Positions 50,448 to 62,235 of a stretch of 64,000 nt of DNA are shown here, piece after piece. Location of the stretch: contig NC_016586.1 of NCBI RefSeq assembly GCF_000283655.1, positions 449,001 through 513,000 on the forward strand, read 5' to 3'. The notes beneath the pieces were generated by a model. That model searched no databases. It worked only from the letters and a program-made list of their open reading frames with translations, and had not been told where the DNA came from. The number at the start of each line of letters is the position of its first letter. Positions within the stretch are counted from its first letter, which is position 1. The translations under genes and the position numbers were made by a program. Source of the stretch: Azospirillum lipoferum 4B (lineage in GTDB: Bacteria; Pseudomonadota; Alphaproteobacteria; Azospirillales; Azospirillaceae).

Positions 50448-52124
50448 TCAGGCCGCCCGCACATGGCGCAGGAACTCTTCCGCCTGATCGCGAAGCGCCA
50501 TCGCCTGCCGTCCGAGATCGGCGGCGGCGGCGCGGACCTCCGACGCCATCGTCCCGGTCTCGTGCGCGGACTGCGAGACTTCGCGGATGTTGTCGGTCAC
50601 CTCCGCCGTGCGGTCGGCGGCGCGCTGGACCGAGCGGGCGATGTCGGCGGTGGTGACGCCCTGGTGATCGGCCGATACGGCGATGCGGCCGACGAGATCG
50701 CTGACCGACAGCACGGTGCGGCCGATCCCCTCGATGGCCTCCACGGCATGGCCGGTCACCGCCTGGATTTCCGCCACCTGCCGGGCGATGTCGTCGGTCG
50801 CGCGCGCGGTCTGGTTCGCCAGCGTCTTCACCTCTCCGGCCACCACGGCGAAGCCCTTGCCGGCCTCCCCCGCCCTTGCGGCTTCGATGGTCGCGTTCAG
50901 CGCCAGCAGGTTGGTCTGGCCGGCGATGTCCTGGATCAGGGTCACCACCTCGCCGATCTTGCCGGCGGCGGCCGCCAGCCCGTCCATCGTCCGATTGGTG
51001 TTCGTCACCTCCTCCACCGCGCTGCGGACCATGCGGGCGGACTCTTCCACCTGCCGGCTGACTTCGCCGATGGAGATGCTCAGCTCTTCCGAAGCGCCCG
51101 CGACGGTGCGGACGTCGTCGCTCGCCTCGGCGGCGGCGGTGCTGACGGTGTCGGCGCGGACGCTGCCGGTCTCGGCAATGTCGTGCAGGCGCTGGGCATT
51201 GGCCTGCAGCTGCGTGGTGGTGGCGCTCAGAACCTCGACGACGCCCAGCAGCGACCCTTCGAAGGACTGTGCCACCGCGTCCATCGCCTTGCGTCGTTCC
51301 TGCACCGAGCGGGCGCGCTCCTCCGCCTGGGCTTCGTGCAGCTTGGCGACCTCGATGGCATTGTCCTTGAACACGCTGAGCGCCTTCGCCATGCCGCCGA
51401 TCTCGTCCTTGCGGCCCAGCGCCGGGATGGCGACCGACAGGTTGCCGCGCGCCAGATCCTCCATGGCGCCGCGGATGCCCGACAGCGGCCGGAACATGCG
51501 CCGGGCCAGCAGCAGGCAGCAGACGGCGACCAGCAGGGTCACCGCCCCGCCGATGGTCGCGATCATCGTCTGGGTGTCGCGGATGGTCGCGAAGAACTCC
51601 GCTTTGGGAATGCCGACATAGAGCACGCCGACCACGCGCCCGTCCGGCGCCTTGATCGGGTCGTAAGCCGTGTAGAAGGGCGTGCCGAGAATGTCCGCCT
51701 GCCCGCGATAGGGCACGCCGCGTCCCAGCACCGCGTCATGGACCGGCCCCTTCGCCAGCGTGGTGCCGACCGCGCGGCTGCCGTCCGGCTTCAGCACATT
51801 GGTGGAAACGCGCCGGTCGCCCATGAACAGGGTCGCCGTGCCGCCGACCAGCCGCTTGACCCGATCCACCGGCTCGAAGAAGTCGTTCAGGGCTCGGTCG
51901 CCGGCATAGAGCTTGCCGTCACGCAGGTCGAAAGCCTGCCCGTACTGGTTCAGCACGTCCCACGCCACGCGCATGTTGGTTTCCTGCCGTTCCATCGCCA
52001 CCCTATCGGCATAGCGGGTCAGCAGAAACTCGTTGACACCGAATGTGGCAAAGGCGAGCAACAGCAATCCGCCCCCGCAGAGAAGCACCGTCTTGCCCGC
52101 CAACGACAAAGCTTTTATCCTCAT
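50448..52124 (-). CDS. Methyl-accepting chemotaxis protein with single-Cache sensor
   Basis: A 558-residue transmembrane chemoreceptor. One helix (about 9-31) and a second (about 182-205) bracket a periplasmic sensor of ~150 residues that resembles a single Cache domain ([21 protein letters not shown], split as [19 protein letters not shown], and [11 protein letters not shown]). A HAMP region ([20 protein letters not shown]) follows, then the signalling domain with the hallmark hairpin tip [20 protein letters not shown] and [21 protein letters not shown] start at the ATG at 52124. The ligand is unknown. Confidence 0.93.
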   Translation of the reverse strand: MRIKALSLAGKTVLLCGGGLLLLAFATFGVNEFLLTRYADRVAMERQETNMRVAWDVLNQYGQAFDLRDGKLYAGDRALNDFFEPVDRVKRLVGGTATLFMGDRRVSTNVLKPDGSRAVGTTLAKGPVHDAVLGRGVPYRGQADILGTPFYTAYDPIKAPDGRVVGVLYVGIPKAEFFATIRDTQTMIATIGGAVTLLVAVCCLLLARRMFRPLSGIRGAMEDLARGNLSVAIPALGRKDEIGGMAKALSVFKDNAIEVAKLHEAQAEERARSVQERRKAMDAVAQSFEGSLLGVVEVLSATTTQLQANAQRLHDIAETGSVRADTVSTAAAEASDDVRTVAGASEELSISIGEVSRQVEESARMVRSAVEEVTNTNRTMDGLAAAAGKIGEVVTLIQDIAGQTNLLALNATIEAARAGEAGKGFAVVAGEVKTLANQTARATDDIARQVAEIQAVTGHAVEAIEGIGRTVLSVSDLVGRIAVSADHQGVTTADIARSVQRAADRTAEVTDNIREVSQSAHETGTMASEVRAAAADLGRQAMALRDQAEEFLRHVRAA

Positions 52125-52630
52125 ACCCAACCCCTGGTTTGATTCGAACACTGAATGTTTGTTTTTGTTTTTTGGCCCTACCCTTAAGGAGAGCCGCAAT
52201 AGCAAGGGAAAGAGGGAGATGGGTTAAGGAAAAGTTAGAGGAAAGTCCCAATTCCTCTTCGGGTGTTTGCCTCAGTCATACGGATTGATTGGCGGGCGAT
52301 GACTGTTGCGACAAATTCGTTCACTCACCGCCCCTGCGTATCAACAACATTACGGACTATGACCGACGATGTGCCCGATTTGGTCGCTCGCTGGTTTTCT
52401 CGAGACCACGACCCACAACATAGGCTAAAAGGCATATACCTCTAAAACATGGCCCGCTGACGCAGGAACCGCCGACGCATATACGGCCCATATATTCTCG
52501 GGCACCACTGCCCCCCATCGAATCTATACGCGGCTCCGGATCATCCTTGCAGGGTCGAATCCCCCGCCCGCCGGCATCACGGCGGATGGGCGGTGCGGCC
52601 CTTTTTCCGTTCGACCGGAGCCCTCACCCC

Positions 52631-52714
52631 ATGCTCGACCTTCTGTTCCTGGCGCTGACCGTCGGCTTCTTCGCCGCGGCGGTGGCCTATGTCCACGCCT
52701 GCGACCGGCTGTGA
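52631..52714 (+). CDS. Tiny membrane protein preceding kdpF
   Basis: A 27-residue single-helix peptide (MLDLLFLALTVGFFAAAVAY then VHACDRL). GGAG lies upstream of the ATG. It stands at the head of the kdp operon, 10 bases before kdpF. A similar unnamed peptide ending in C-D/E-R-L occurs before kdpF in other bacteria, as far as I recall, so it is probably an overlooked Kdp accessory subunit. The 506-base gap upstream to the chemoreceptor gene should hold the kdp promoter; parts of it are AT-rich, but I see no definite KdpE site. Confidence 0.65.
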   Translation: MLDLLFLALTVGFFAAAVAYVHACDRL

Positions 52715-52724
52715 GGAGGCGGCG

Positions 52725-52814
52725 ATGATCCTCGATTACGCGCTGGCCGGCCTCGTGACCGGCGGGCTGCTGGCCTATCTGGTCTATGCCCTGATCCACC
52801 CCGAACGGTTCTGA
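52725..52814 (+). CDS. kdpF: Kdp potassium-transport ATPase, KdpF subunit
   Basis: A 29-residue single-helix peptide ([20 protein letters not shown] then YALIHPERF) with the typical KdpF end P-E-R-F. It stabilises the KdpABC complex in the membrane. GAGGAGG lies upstream of the ATG, and kdpA starts 13 bases after the stop. Confidence 0.9.
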   Translation: MILDYALAGLVTGGLLAYLVYALIHPERF

Positions 52815-52827
52815 GGAGTGCCGTCCC

Positions 52828-54537
52828 ATGACCGTCAACGGCTGGATCCAGATCCTGGTCTTCCTCGCCCTGGTCGTCGCGGTGACGCGGCCACTGGGCG
52901 GCTTCATGACGCGCGTCTTCACCGGCGAGCGCACCCTGCTCTCCCCCATCGTCGGACCCGTCGAGCGCGGGCTCTACCGGCTGGCCGGAGTCGATGAGCG
53001 CACCGAGCAGCATTGGGTGAGCTACGCCGTGTCGATGCTGCTGTTCAGCGCCGCCGGCATGCTGCTGCTCTACGCCCTGCAACGGCTGCAAGCGGTGCTG
53101 CCGCTGAACCCGCAGGGCATGGCGGCGGTACCGGCCGACCTTGCCTTCAACACGGCGGCCAGCTTCACCACCAACACCAACTGGCAGAATTACGGCGGCG
53201 AGACCACCATGGGCCATCTGGTCCAGATGGCCGGGCTGACCTTCCACAATTACGTCTCCGCCGCGGTCGGCATCGCGCTGGCCGTTGCGCTGGTCCGCGG
53301 CTTCGCCCGCGCCTCCTCCCGGACGGTCGGAAACTTCTGGGTCGATCTGACCCGCGCCACGCTCTACGTCCTGCTGCCGCTCTGCCTCGTCTATGCGCTG
53401 TTCCTGGTGTGGCAGGGCGTGCCGCAGACGCTGGCCGGATCGGTGGACGCCACCACGCTGGAGGGGGCGAGGCAGACCATCGCGCTCGGCCCCGTCGCCT
53501 CGCAGGAGGCGATCAAGATGCTGGGCACCAACGGCGGCGGCTTCTTCAACGCCAACTCCGCCCACCCCTTCGAGAACCCCAATGCCCTGACCAACCTCGT
53601 CCAGATGCTGTCGATCTTCGCGCTGGGCGCCGGGCTGACCAACCTGTTCGGCCGCATGGTCGGCGACGAGCGGCAGGGCTGGGCGATCCTGGCCGCCATG
53701 GGCCTTCTCTTCGTCGCCGGCGTCACAATCGCCTATTGGGCGGAGGCGCAGGGCAACCCGGCCTTCGCCGCGCTGGGCATCGATGGCAGCGCCGGCAACA
53801 TGGAGGGCAAGGAGACCCGCTTCGGCATCGCCGCCTCCGCCCTGTTCGCCACCGTCACCACCGCCGCCTCCTGCGGTGCGGTGAACGCCATGCATGACAG
53901 TTTCATGCCCTTGGGCGGCATGGTGCCGATGATCAACATGATGCTGGGCGAGATCATCGTCGGCGGCGTCGGTGCCGGTCTCTACGGCATGCTGCTGTTC
54001 GCCATCGTCGCGTTGTTCGTCGCCGGGCTGATGGTGGGCCGCACGCCCGAATATCTGGGCAAGAAGCTGGAGGCGAAGGAGGTCAAGATGACCATGCTCG
54101 CCATCCTCTGCCTGCCGCTGATGATGCTGGGCTTCACCGCCGCCGCCGTGGTGCTCGACACCGGCACCGCGTCGATGGCGAATGCCGGCCCGCACGGCTT
54201 CTCGGAAGCGCTCTACGCCTATGTCTCGGGTGCCGCCAACAACGGCAGCGCCTTCGGCGGGCTCAGCGGCAACACGCCCTGGTACAACGTCACGCTCGCC
54301 ATCGCGATGCTGGTCGGCCGCTTCCTGGTCATCGTGCCGATGATGGCGATTGCCGGTTCGCTGGCCGCCAAGACGCGGGCCACCGCATCGGCCGGCACCT
54401 TCCCCACCCATGACGGGCTGTTCGTCGGGCTTCTGGTCGGCGTCATCCTGATCGTCGGCGGCCTCACCTTCTTCCCGGCTCTCGCCCTCGGCCCAGTGGT
54501 CGAACATCTGGCGATGAGCGCCGGCACCCTCTTCTGA
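52828..54537 (+). CDS. kdpA: Kdp potassium-transport ATPase, KdpA subunit
   Basis: Potassium-selective channel-like subunit, 569 residues. The selectivity-filter repeats are visible: [36 protein letters not shown] and [11 protein letters not shown], with about ten membrane helices. It passes K+ to KdpB for active uptake at very low potassium. GAGGAG lies upstream of the ATG; kdpB starts 14 bases after the stop. Confidence 0.97.
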   Translation: MTVNGWIQILVFLALVVAVTRPLGGFMTRVFTGERTLLSPIVGPVERGLYRLAGVDERTEQHWVSYAVSMLLFSAAGMLLLYALQRLQAVLPLNPQGMAAVPADLAFNTAASFTTNTNWQNYGGETTMGHLVQMAGLTFHNYVSAAVGIALAVALVRGFARASSRTVGNFWVDLTRATLYVLLPLCLVYALFLVWQGVPQTLAGSVDATTLEGARQTIALGPVASQEAIKMLGTNGGGFFNANSAHPFENPNALTNLVQMLSIFALGAGLTNLFGRMVGDERQGWAILAAMGLLFVAGVTIAYWAEAQGNPAFAALGIDGSAGNMEGKETRFGIAASALFATVTTAASCGAVNAMHDSFMPLGGMVPMINMMLGEIIVGGVGAGLYGMLLFAIVALFVAGLMVGRTPEYLGKKLEAKEVKMTMLAILCLPLMMLGFTAAAVVLDTGTASMANAGPHGFSEALYAYVSGAANNGSAFGGLSGNTPWYNVTLAIAMLVGRFLVIVPMMAIAGSLAAKTRATASAGTFPTHDGLFVGLLVGVILIVGGLTFFPALALGPVVEHLAMSAGTLF

Positions 54538-54551
54538 TCGGGAACGATCCC

Positions 54552-56672
54552 ATGCACGCCAATAGCAAACGGTCCGGCCGCATACAGGCGAAAACGGCGG
54601 CGAGCACGCTGCTGGACCCCGCCATCCTGCTGCCGGCCATCGGCGGTTCGGTCGCCAAGCTCGCCCCGCGCCGGATGATCCGCAACCCGGTGATGTTCTG
54701 CGTGGAGGTGGTGGCGGCGCTGACCACCCTGCTGGTCCTGCGCGACGCCGTCACCGGGGCCGGCGTCAGCGGCTTCGCCGTCCAGATCGTCGTCTGGCTG
54801 TGGTTCACCCTGGTCTTCGCCAACTTCGCCGAGGCGGTGGCGGAAGGCCGCGGCAAGGCCCAGGCCGCCAGCCTGCGCAAGACCCGGACCGAGACCACCG
54901 CGAAGAAGCTGGAGAACGGCACCGTCCGCATGGTCCCCGCCACCGCGCTCAAGACCGGCGACCTTGTGCTGGTGGAGGCCGGCGACATCATCCCGTCCGA
55001 CGGCGAGGTGGTGGAAGGCGTCGCGTCGGTCAACGAGGCCGCCATCACCGGCGAATCCGCCCCGGTCATCCGCGAGAGCGGCGGCGACCGCTCCGCCGTC
55101 ACCGGCGGCACCCAGGTGATTTCCGACCACATCAAGGTGCGGATCACCGCCGCTCCCGGCTCGACCTTCCTCGACCGCATGATCTCGCTGGTGGAGGGAG
55201 CCCAGCGCCAGAAGACCCCCAACGAGATCGCGCTGAACATCCTGCTGGCCGGGCTGACCATCGTCTTCGTCATCGCGGTGGCGACGATTCCCAGCTTCGC
55301 CGCCTATGCCGGCGGCTCGGTCGGCGTGCTGGTTCTGGTGGCGCTGTTCGTCACCCTGATCCCGACCACCATCGGCGCGCTGTTGTCGGCCATCGGCATC
55401 GCCGGCATGGATCGGCTGGTGCGCTTCAACGTGCTTGCCATGTCCGGCCGCGCGGTGGAGGCGGCGGGCGACGTCGATACGCTGCTGCTCGACAAGACCG
55501 GCACCATCACCCTTGGCAACCGTCAGGCCGCCGAGTTCCTGCCGGTCGCCGGCGTCGGCGAGGAGGAGCTTGCCGACGCCGCCCAGCTCGCCTCGCTCGC
55601 TGACGAGACGCCGGAAGGCCGCTCCATCGTCGTGCTGGCGAAGCAGGAGTACGGCATCCGCGCCCGCGCGATGGAAGAGATGCAGGCGACCTTCGTTCCC
55701 TTCACCGCCCAGACCCGCATCAGCGGCATCGACACCGGCGGCACGGTGATCCGCAAGGGCGCGGTGGACGCGGTGCTGGCCCATGTCCGCGGCTCCCAAC
55801 GCATCGCGGTGTCCGGCGGCCGCGGGGTCGCCGCCCTGCACCCCGCCGCCGATCCGGCCGAACGGGAAATTCTCGCTCTCGCCGAACGGGTCGCCAAGTC
55901 CGGCGGCACGCCGTTGGCGGTGGCGCGCGACGGTCGGCTGCTCGGCATCATCCACCTGAAGGACATCGTGAAGGGCGGCATCCGCGAGCGCTTCGCCGCC
56001 CTGCGCCAGATGGGCATCCGCACGGTGATGATCACCGGCGACAACCCGATGACCGCTGCCGCCATCGCCGCGGAGGCCGGGGTGGACGATTTCCTCGCCC
56101 AGGCCACCCCCGAAGCGAAATTGCAGCTGATCCGCGACGAGCAGGCGAAGGGCAAGCTGGTCGCCATGTGCGGCGACGGCACCAACGACGCCCCGGCGCT
56201 GGCCCAGGCCGATGTCGGCGTGGCGATGAACACCGGCACGGTGGCGGCGCGCGAGGCCGGCAACATGGTCGATCTCGACAGCGACCCGACCAAGCTGATC
56301 GAGATCGTCGAGATCGGCAAGCAACTGCTGATGACACGCGGTGCACTGACCACCTTCTCCATCGCCAACGACGTGGCGAAATATTTCGCCATCATCCCCG
56401 CCATGTTCCTCGCCTTCTACCCGCAGCTTCAGGCGTTGAACGTGATGGGGCTGCACAGCCCGGAAAGCGCCATCCTGTCGGCGATCATCTTCAACGCGCT
56501 CATCATCGTGACGCTGATTCCGCTGGCCCTGCGCGGCGTGCGCTATCGCGCGGTGGGCGCCGCCTCGCTGCTCCGCCGCAACCTGCTGATCTACGGCCTG
56601 GGCGGGCTTGTGGTGCCCTTCATCGGCATCAAGGCCATCGACCTGACCGTCACCGCCCTCGGGCTCGTGTGA
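54552..56672 (+). CDS. kdpB: Kdp potassium-transport ATPase, KdpB subunit
   Basis: P-type ATPase subunit, 706 residues. The phosphorylated Asp314 lies in [12 protein letters not shown], the actuator motif in [12 protein letters not shown] and the hinge in [39 protein letters not shown] is typical of KdpB. Seven membrane helices are expected. It hydrolyses ATP to drive K+ uptake by KdpA. The gene follows kdpA by 14 bases and precedes kdpC by 13. Confidence 0.98.
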   Translation: MHANSKRSGRIQAKTAASTLLDPAILLPAIGGSVAKLAPRRMIRNPVMFCVEVVAALTTLLVLRDAVTGAGVSGFAVQIVVWLWFTLVFANFAEAVAEGRGKAQAASLRKTRTETTAKKLENGTVRMVPATALKTGDLVLVEAGDIIPSDGEVVEGVASVNEAAITGESAPVIRESGGDRSAVTGGTQVISDHIKVRITAAPGSTFLDRMISLVEGAQRQKTPNEIALNILLAGLTIVFVIAVATIPSFAAYAGGSVGVLVLVALFVTLIPTTIGALLSAIGIAGMDRLVRFNVLAMSGRAVEAAGDVDTLLLDKTGTITLGNRQAAEFLPVAGVGEEELADAAQLASLADETPEGRSIVVLAKQEYGIRARAMEEMQATFVPFTAQTRISGIDTGGTVIRKGAVDAVLAHVRGSQRIAVSGGRGVAALHPAADPAEREILALAERVAKSGGTPLAVARDGRLLGIIHLKDIVKGGIRERFAALRQMGIRTVMITGDNPMTAAAIAAEAGVDDFLAQATPEAKLQLIRDEQAKGKLVAMCGDGTNDAPALAQADVGVAMNTGTVAAREAGNMVDLDSDPTKLIEIVEIGKQLLMTRGALTTFSIANDVAKYFAIIPAMFLAFYPQLQALNVMGLHSPESAILSAIIFNALIIVTLIPLALRGVRYRAVGAASLLRRNLLIYGLGGLVVPFIGIKAIDLTVTALGLV

Positions 56673-56685
56673 GAGGACTTTCCCC

Positions 56686-57261
56686 ATGTTGAAGGAACTG
56701 CGCCCCGCCCTGGTGATGACCGCCGCCCTGGCGGTCGTCACCGGCCTCGCCTACCCGCTGGCCGTCACCGGCATCGCCCAGGCCGTCTTCCCGCATCAGG
56801 CCAATGGCAGCCTGATCGAGCGGAACGGAACGGTGATCGGCTCCGAACTGATCGGGCAGACTTTCGCCGCCGACCGTTATTTCCACCCGCGCCCGTCCGC
56901 CACCGCCGACACCCCCTACAACGCCGCAAGCTCCGGCGGCTCCAACCTCGGCCCGACGAGCAAGGCGCTGGTCGAGCGGGTGCAGGCCGACGCCGAGCGG
57001 CTGAAGGCCGAGAATCCCAGCACCCCGGTCCCGGTGGAGCTGGTGACGGCCTCGGGCAGCGGCCTCGACCCCGCCCTGTCGCCGGCCGCCGCCGACTTCC
57101 AGGTGCCGCGCGTCGCCAAGGCCCGAGGCCTGTCGGAGGACGCCCTGCGCAAGCTGATCGCCGACACCACCGAGCCGCGCCCGCTGGGCTTTCTGGGCGA
57201 GCCGACCGTCAATGTGCTGGCGCTCAATCTAGCCTTGGACAGGGCGGCAACGGCCCGCTAG
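56686..57261 (+). CDS. kdpC: Kdp potassium-transport ATPase, KdpC subunit
   Basis: A 191-residue subunit with one N-terminal helix (about 10-32) and a periplasmic domain. [20 protein letters not shown] and [20 protein letters not shown] are family signatures. It aids assembly and K+ affinity of the complex. kdpD follows after 31 bases. Confidence 0.96.
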   Translation: MLKELRPALVMTAALAVVTGLAYPLAVTGIAQAVFPHQANGSLIERNGTVIGSELIGQTFAADRYFHPRPSATADTPYNAASSGGSNLGPTSKALVERVQADAERLKAENPSTPVPVELVTASGSGLDPALSPAAADFQVPRVAKARGLSEDALRKLIADTTEPRPLGFLGEPTVNVLALNLALDRAATAR

Positions 57262-57292
57262 AGATCCGGCGGAGCGGTGGAGGCGGAACCGG

Positions 57293-60042
57293 ATGACCGA
57301 CGACCAGGGCGGGCGCAACCAGCGGCCATCGCCGGACGCGCTGCTGCGGCAGGCCGAGCGGGAGGGGCGCGGGCGGCTGAAGATCTTCCTCGGCGCCGCC
57401 CCCGGCGTCGGCAAGACCTTCGCCATGCTGCTGACCGCCCAGGCCAAGCGGCGCGACGGTGCCGACCTCGTCGTCGGGGTGGTGGAAACCCATGGCCGCG
57501 CCGACACCGAGGCGCTGGTGGCCGGGCTGGAGATCGTCCCCCGCCGCATTGTCCGCCACAAGGGCCATGCGCTGGCCGAAATGGACCTGGACGCCATCCT
57601 CGCCCGCCGGCCCAAGATCGTGCTGGTGGACGAGCTGGCCCACACCAACGCCCCCGGCAGCCGCCACGCCAAGCGATACCTCGACGTGCAGGAACTGCTG
57701 GACGCCGGCATCGACGTCTATTCCACGCTGAACATCCAGCATGTCGAAAGCCTGAACGACGTCGTCGCCAAGATCACGCGGGTCCGCGTGCGCGAAACCG
57801 TGCCGGATTCCGTCATCGACCGCGCTGACGACATCGAGGTCATCGACCTCACGCCGGAGGACCTGATCCAGCGCCTGAAAGAGGGCAAGGTCTATGTCCC
57901 CCGCACGGCGGAACAGGCGATCCGCCATTACTTCTCCCCCGGCAACCTGACCGCGCTGCGCGAGCTGGCGCTGCGCCGCACCGCCGACCGGGTGGACGAC
58001 CAGCTGCTCACCCACATGCAGGCCCACGCCATTTCCGGCCCCTGGGCGGCGGGAGAGCGGCTGCTGGTCTGCATCGACCAGGACGCGAATTGCGGCGCTC
58101 TGGTCCGCTATGCCCGCCGGCAGGCGGAGCGGCTGCGCGCCCGCTGGGGCGCCATCCATGTCGAGACCAGCCGCGACCTGCGCCTGAGCGAGGCGGAGCG
58201 CGACCGCATCGCCGACACCCTGCGCCTCGTCGAACGGCTGGGCGGGGAGGCGGTGACGATTCCCGGCCGCGATGTCGCCGACGCGGTGGTGGAGTATGCC
58301 CGTGCCAACAACATCACGCACCTCGTCATCGCCAAGTCCGGGCGTCCGCGCTGGTCGGAGCTTCTGCACGGATCGGTGGCGCACAGCCTGATCCGCCGGG
58401 CCGGCGACATCAGCGTCCATGTCATCGCCGCCGCCAACCCCGGCGCCAATCCCGGCGACACCGTGCCGCCCAAGACGGTGCGCACCGAAACGGACGGCCG
58501 ATGGTCCTTCCACGGCCTGCCCTATCTGGCCGCCACCGGCTATGTCGCGGCGGCGCTGGGGCTGGGGCATTTGCTGCATCTGGCGCTGGGGCTCAGCAAC
58601 ATCGCGCTGGTCTTCCTGACTGCGGTGCTGGCCAGCGCCGTCACCGGCGGGCTGGGGCCGTCGCTCTATGCCTGCATCGCCAGCGTGCTGTCCTTCAACT
58701 ATTTCTTCCTGCCGCCGCTCTACACCTTCACGATTTCCGATCCCGAGAACATCGTCGCATTGCTGGTCTTCGCCGTCGTCGCCGCCATCGCCAGCAACCT
58801 GACCGCCCGCGTCCGCGCCCAGGCGCTGACCGCACGCCAGCGCGCCAAGACCACCGAGGATCTCTACCGCTTCAGCCGCAAGCTGGCCGGCGTCGTCACC
58901 ATGGACGACCTGCTGTGGGCCACCGCCTATCAGATCGCGGCGATGCTGAAGGCGCATGTCGTCCTGCTGATGCCCGACGGCGATGGGCAGGCGGACCGCC
59001 TGACCGTCCGCGCCGGCTACCCGCCGGAGGATGTGCTGGAGGAGGCCGACCTCGCCGCCGCCATGTGGAGCTGGCAGAACAACAAGCCGGCCGGCCGCGG
59101 CGCCGACACGCTGCCCGGCGCCCGCTGGCTGTTCCTGCCGATGCGGACCGGCCGCGGCCCGGTGGCGCTGGTCGGCGTCGATACCGGCGGCGGCGACCGC
59201 AGCCGCAAGAGCGGCCTGCTCTCCCCCGACCAGCGCCGGCTGCTCGACGCGCTCGGCGATCAGGCCGCGCTCGCCATCGAGCGGGTGATGCTGGCCGAGG
59301 ATGTCGACCGCGCCAAGCTGGCGGCGGAGACCGAACGGCTGCGCTCCGCCCTGCTCACCTCCATCTCGCACGACCTGCGCACGCCGCTGGCCTCCATCCT
59401 GGGATCGGCAACCAGCCTGACCCGCTACGGCTCCACGCTGGACGAAGCCGGGAGGCTCGATCTCGCCACCAACATCCAGGAGGAGGCGGAACGGCTGAAC
59501 CGCTTCATCGCCAATCTGCTGGACATGACGCGCCTGGAATCCGGCGCCGTCCGCCCGCGCAGCGGCCCGGTCGACCTGTCGGAACTGGTCGGCAGCGCGC
59601 TGGAACGCACCGGCCGCATCCTTGCCGGGCACCATGTGGAGGTGGACCTCGCCCCCGACCTGCCGATGGTCGATCTCGATCCGGTGCTGTTCGAACAGGT
59701 GCTGTTCAACCTGCTGGACAATGCCGCCAAATACGCCCCCGCCGGCAGCCGGGTGACGGTGCGGGCCAGACGGCTGGGCGACGCGGTCGAGGTCCGATTG
59801 ATGGATGAGGGCGACGGCATCCCGCCCGCCGATGTAGACCGCATCTTCGACAAGTTCTACCGTGTGCATGCCCAGGACCGGCAGCGCGCCGGCACCGGGC
59901 TGGGGCTGGCGATCTGCCGCGGTTTCGTCGAGGCGATGGGGGGCGCCATCGCCGCCGGCAACCGCAGCGACCGCTCCGGCGCCGTCTTCACCCTGACCAT
60001 CCCCGCCGCGGCCGACCTGCCGGCCCTGGAGGACAGCAGCTT

Positions 60043-60046
<4 letters not shown>
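57293..60046 (+). CDS. kdpD: Kdp sensor histidine kinase
   Basis: Membrane-bound sensor controlling kdp expression in response to K+ limitation. The 917-residue protein has an N-terminal KdpD domain with a Walker-like GAAPGVGKTFAML, a USP-like domain, four helices near 405-500, a GAF-like region and a kinase domain. The phosphorylated His693 lies in ISHDLRTPL, and the ATP site has VLFNLLDNAAKYAP, DEGDGIPPADVDRIFDKFYR (split as DEGDGIPP and IFDKFYR) and GTGLGLAICRGFVEAMGG. It overlaps kdpE by four bases. Confidence 0.96.
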
Positions 60047-60756
<710 letters not shown>

Positions 60757-60790
60757 CCTCCCAACGCCCCTCTCCCCAACCGCCGGAGTC

Positions 60791-61072
60791 CCCTCTCCCC
60801 CCGGGGAGAGGGTTAGGGTGAGGGGGGTGCACCGCAGGATTTCCACAAAGGTCCCGCAACGCATCCCCCTCACCCCGACCCTCTCCCCGGGGGGCTACGG
60901 GATGCACACATTTCGCATTTGCGAAAAGACGTGCAGCTTGGCATTGAGGACAGCCCCTCTCCCCTCGCGGGAGAGGGGTTGGGGTGAGGGGGCGCAAATC
61001 AGGATCGCACCGGCCTTGCGGCCGCCGCACCCCTCATACCAACCCTTCTCCCGCAAGGGGAGAAGGGCTTTT
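60791..61072. repeat. Cluster of CCCTCTCCC-type hairpin repeats after kdpE
   Basis: At least four units fill the 396-base gap between kdpE and the convergent ornithine cyclodeaminase gene. Unit 1 (60791-60812) is CCCTCTCCCC/GGGGAGAGGG; unit 2 (about 60863-60890) is its inverted copy CCCCCTCACCCC..CCCTCTCCCC; unit 3 (60954-60978) is CCCCTCTCCC/GGGAGAGGGG; unit 4 (61043-61067) is CCCTTCTCCC/GGGAGAAGGG followed by CTTTT. Units 1 and 3 carry a GGGTGAGGGG-like tail. No gene is seen here. Unit 4 could work as a terminator for kdpE. Confidence 0.75.
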
Positions 61073-61152
61073 CACCACCGGTGGTTGCCGTTATTTCGCA
61101 GACCCGAGATGTGTGAATGCCATAGCCGGGGGGGGAGAGGGGGAAGCCCCCC

Positions 61153-62217
61153 TCAAGCCGCCTCGCCCACCGGGGCCGGCTTGGCGGCGCGCAGGATCAT
61201 GCCGAACAGGTCGCGCGGCTCGTCGGGGTCGGCCAGCATGTCCAGATTCTCATAGAACCCCGTCCCCGCCACCTTGTCGCGGACATAGCGCAGGGCGGAG
61301 AAGTCCTCCGTCGCGAATCCCACCGAATCGAACAGCGTGATCTGCCGCGCATCGCGCCGGCCGACCGCCTGCCCGGTCATCACCGTCCACAGCTCCGTCA
61401 CCGGATGGTCGGGGGCCAGCTGCTGGATCTCGCCCTCGATCCGCGTCTGCGGCGGATATTCCACGAAGATGTCCGACCGCAGCAGGATGTCGCGGTGCAG
61501 CTCCGTCTTGCCGGGACAGTCGCCGCCGACCGCGTTGATGTGCACGCCGGCCCCAACCATGTTGTCGGTCAGGATGGTCGCATACTGCTTGTCCGCCGTC
61601 ACCGTGGTGATGATCTGCGCCCCCTCCACCGCCTCCTCGGTCGAACCGCAGGCGGCGATCTCGAAGCCCTGGTCGCGCAGGTTGCGCACGCATTTCTGCG
61701 TCGCCGCCGGATCGATGTCGTAGAGACGCAGTTTGCGGATCCCCAGCAGCGCCTTGAAGGCCATCGCCTGGAACTCCGCCTGCGCCCCGTTGCCGATGAT
61801 CGCCATGCAGCTCGCATCCTTCGGCGCCAAATGCTTGGCGGCGACGGCGGAGGTGGCGGCGGTGCGCAGCGCCGTCAGGATGGTCATCTCCGTCATCAGC
61901 ACGGGATAGCCGTTGCCGACATCGGCCAGCACGCCGAAGGCGGTGACGGTCTGGCGCCCTTCGCGCGTGTTCTTCGGATGGCCGTTGACGTATTTGAAGC
62001 CATAGGTGCGGCCATCGCTGGTCGGCATCAGCTCGATCACGCCTTCCGCGCTGTGGGAGGCCACCCGCGGCGTCTTGTCGAAGCTCTCCCAGCGGCGGAA
62101 ATCCTCCTCCACATAGGCGGACAGCTCGGTCAGGAAGCGCTCCACGCCAATGTGCAGGACCAGCTTCATCATGTGATCGACGCTGACGAAGGGAACGAGG
62201 TTCAGGTTCGGGATCAT
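61153..62217 (-). CDS. ocd: Ornithine cyclodeaminase
   Basis: NAD-dependent enzyme converting L-ornithine directly to L-proline and ammonia. The 354-residue length and sequence fit the bacterial type: FKYVNGHPKNTREGRQTVTA (substrate and NAD region), IIGNGAQAEFQAMAFK (Rossmann glycine motif) and HINAVGGDCPGKTELH with the active-site Asp. GGAG lies eight bases before the ATG. It follows the arginase gene by 18 bases, so arginine to ornithine to proline is encoded in one operon. Confidence 0.95.
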   Translation of the reverse strand: MIPNLNLVPFVSVDHMMKLVLHIGVERFLTELSAYVEEDFRRWESFDKTPRVASHSAEGVIELMPTSDGRTYGFKYVNGHPKNTREGRQTVTAFGVLADVGNGYPVLMTEMTILTALRTAATSAVAAKHLAPKDASCMAIIGNGAQAEFQAMAFKALLGIRKLRLYDIDPAATQKCVRNLRDQGFEIAACGSTEEAVEGAQIITTVTADKQYATILTDNMVGAGVHINAVGGDCPGKTELHRDILLRSDIFVEYPPQTRIEGEIQQLAPDHPVTELWTVMTGQAVGRRDARQITLFDSVGFATEDFSALRYVRDKVAGTGFYENLDMLADPDEPRDLFGMILRAAKPAPVGEAA

Positions 62218-62235
62218 GTCATACGCTCCAATCGG

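Noticed and set aside
52263-52445. A 60-codon plus-strand frame in the gap before kdp
   Set aside because: No ribosome site, no neighbours in an operon and composition unlike the surrounding genes; the region is more likely promoter and leader.
54219-56741. An 840-codon minus-strand frame opposite kdpA and kdpB
   Set aside because: A shadow of GC-rich codon bias; it crosses two well-identified genes and their boundary without any feature of its own.
57224-59869. An 881-codon minus-strand frame opposite kdpD
   Set aside because: kdpD is certain from its motifs and operon. The antisense frame has no ribosome site or recognisable domain and reads as low-complexity Gln/His/Gly/Arg-rich protein.
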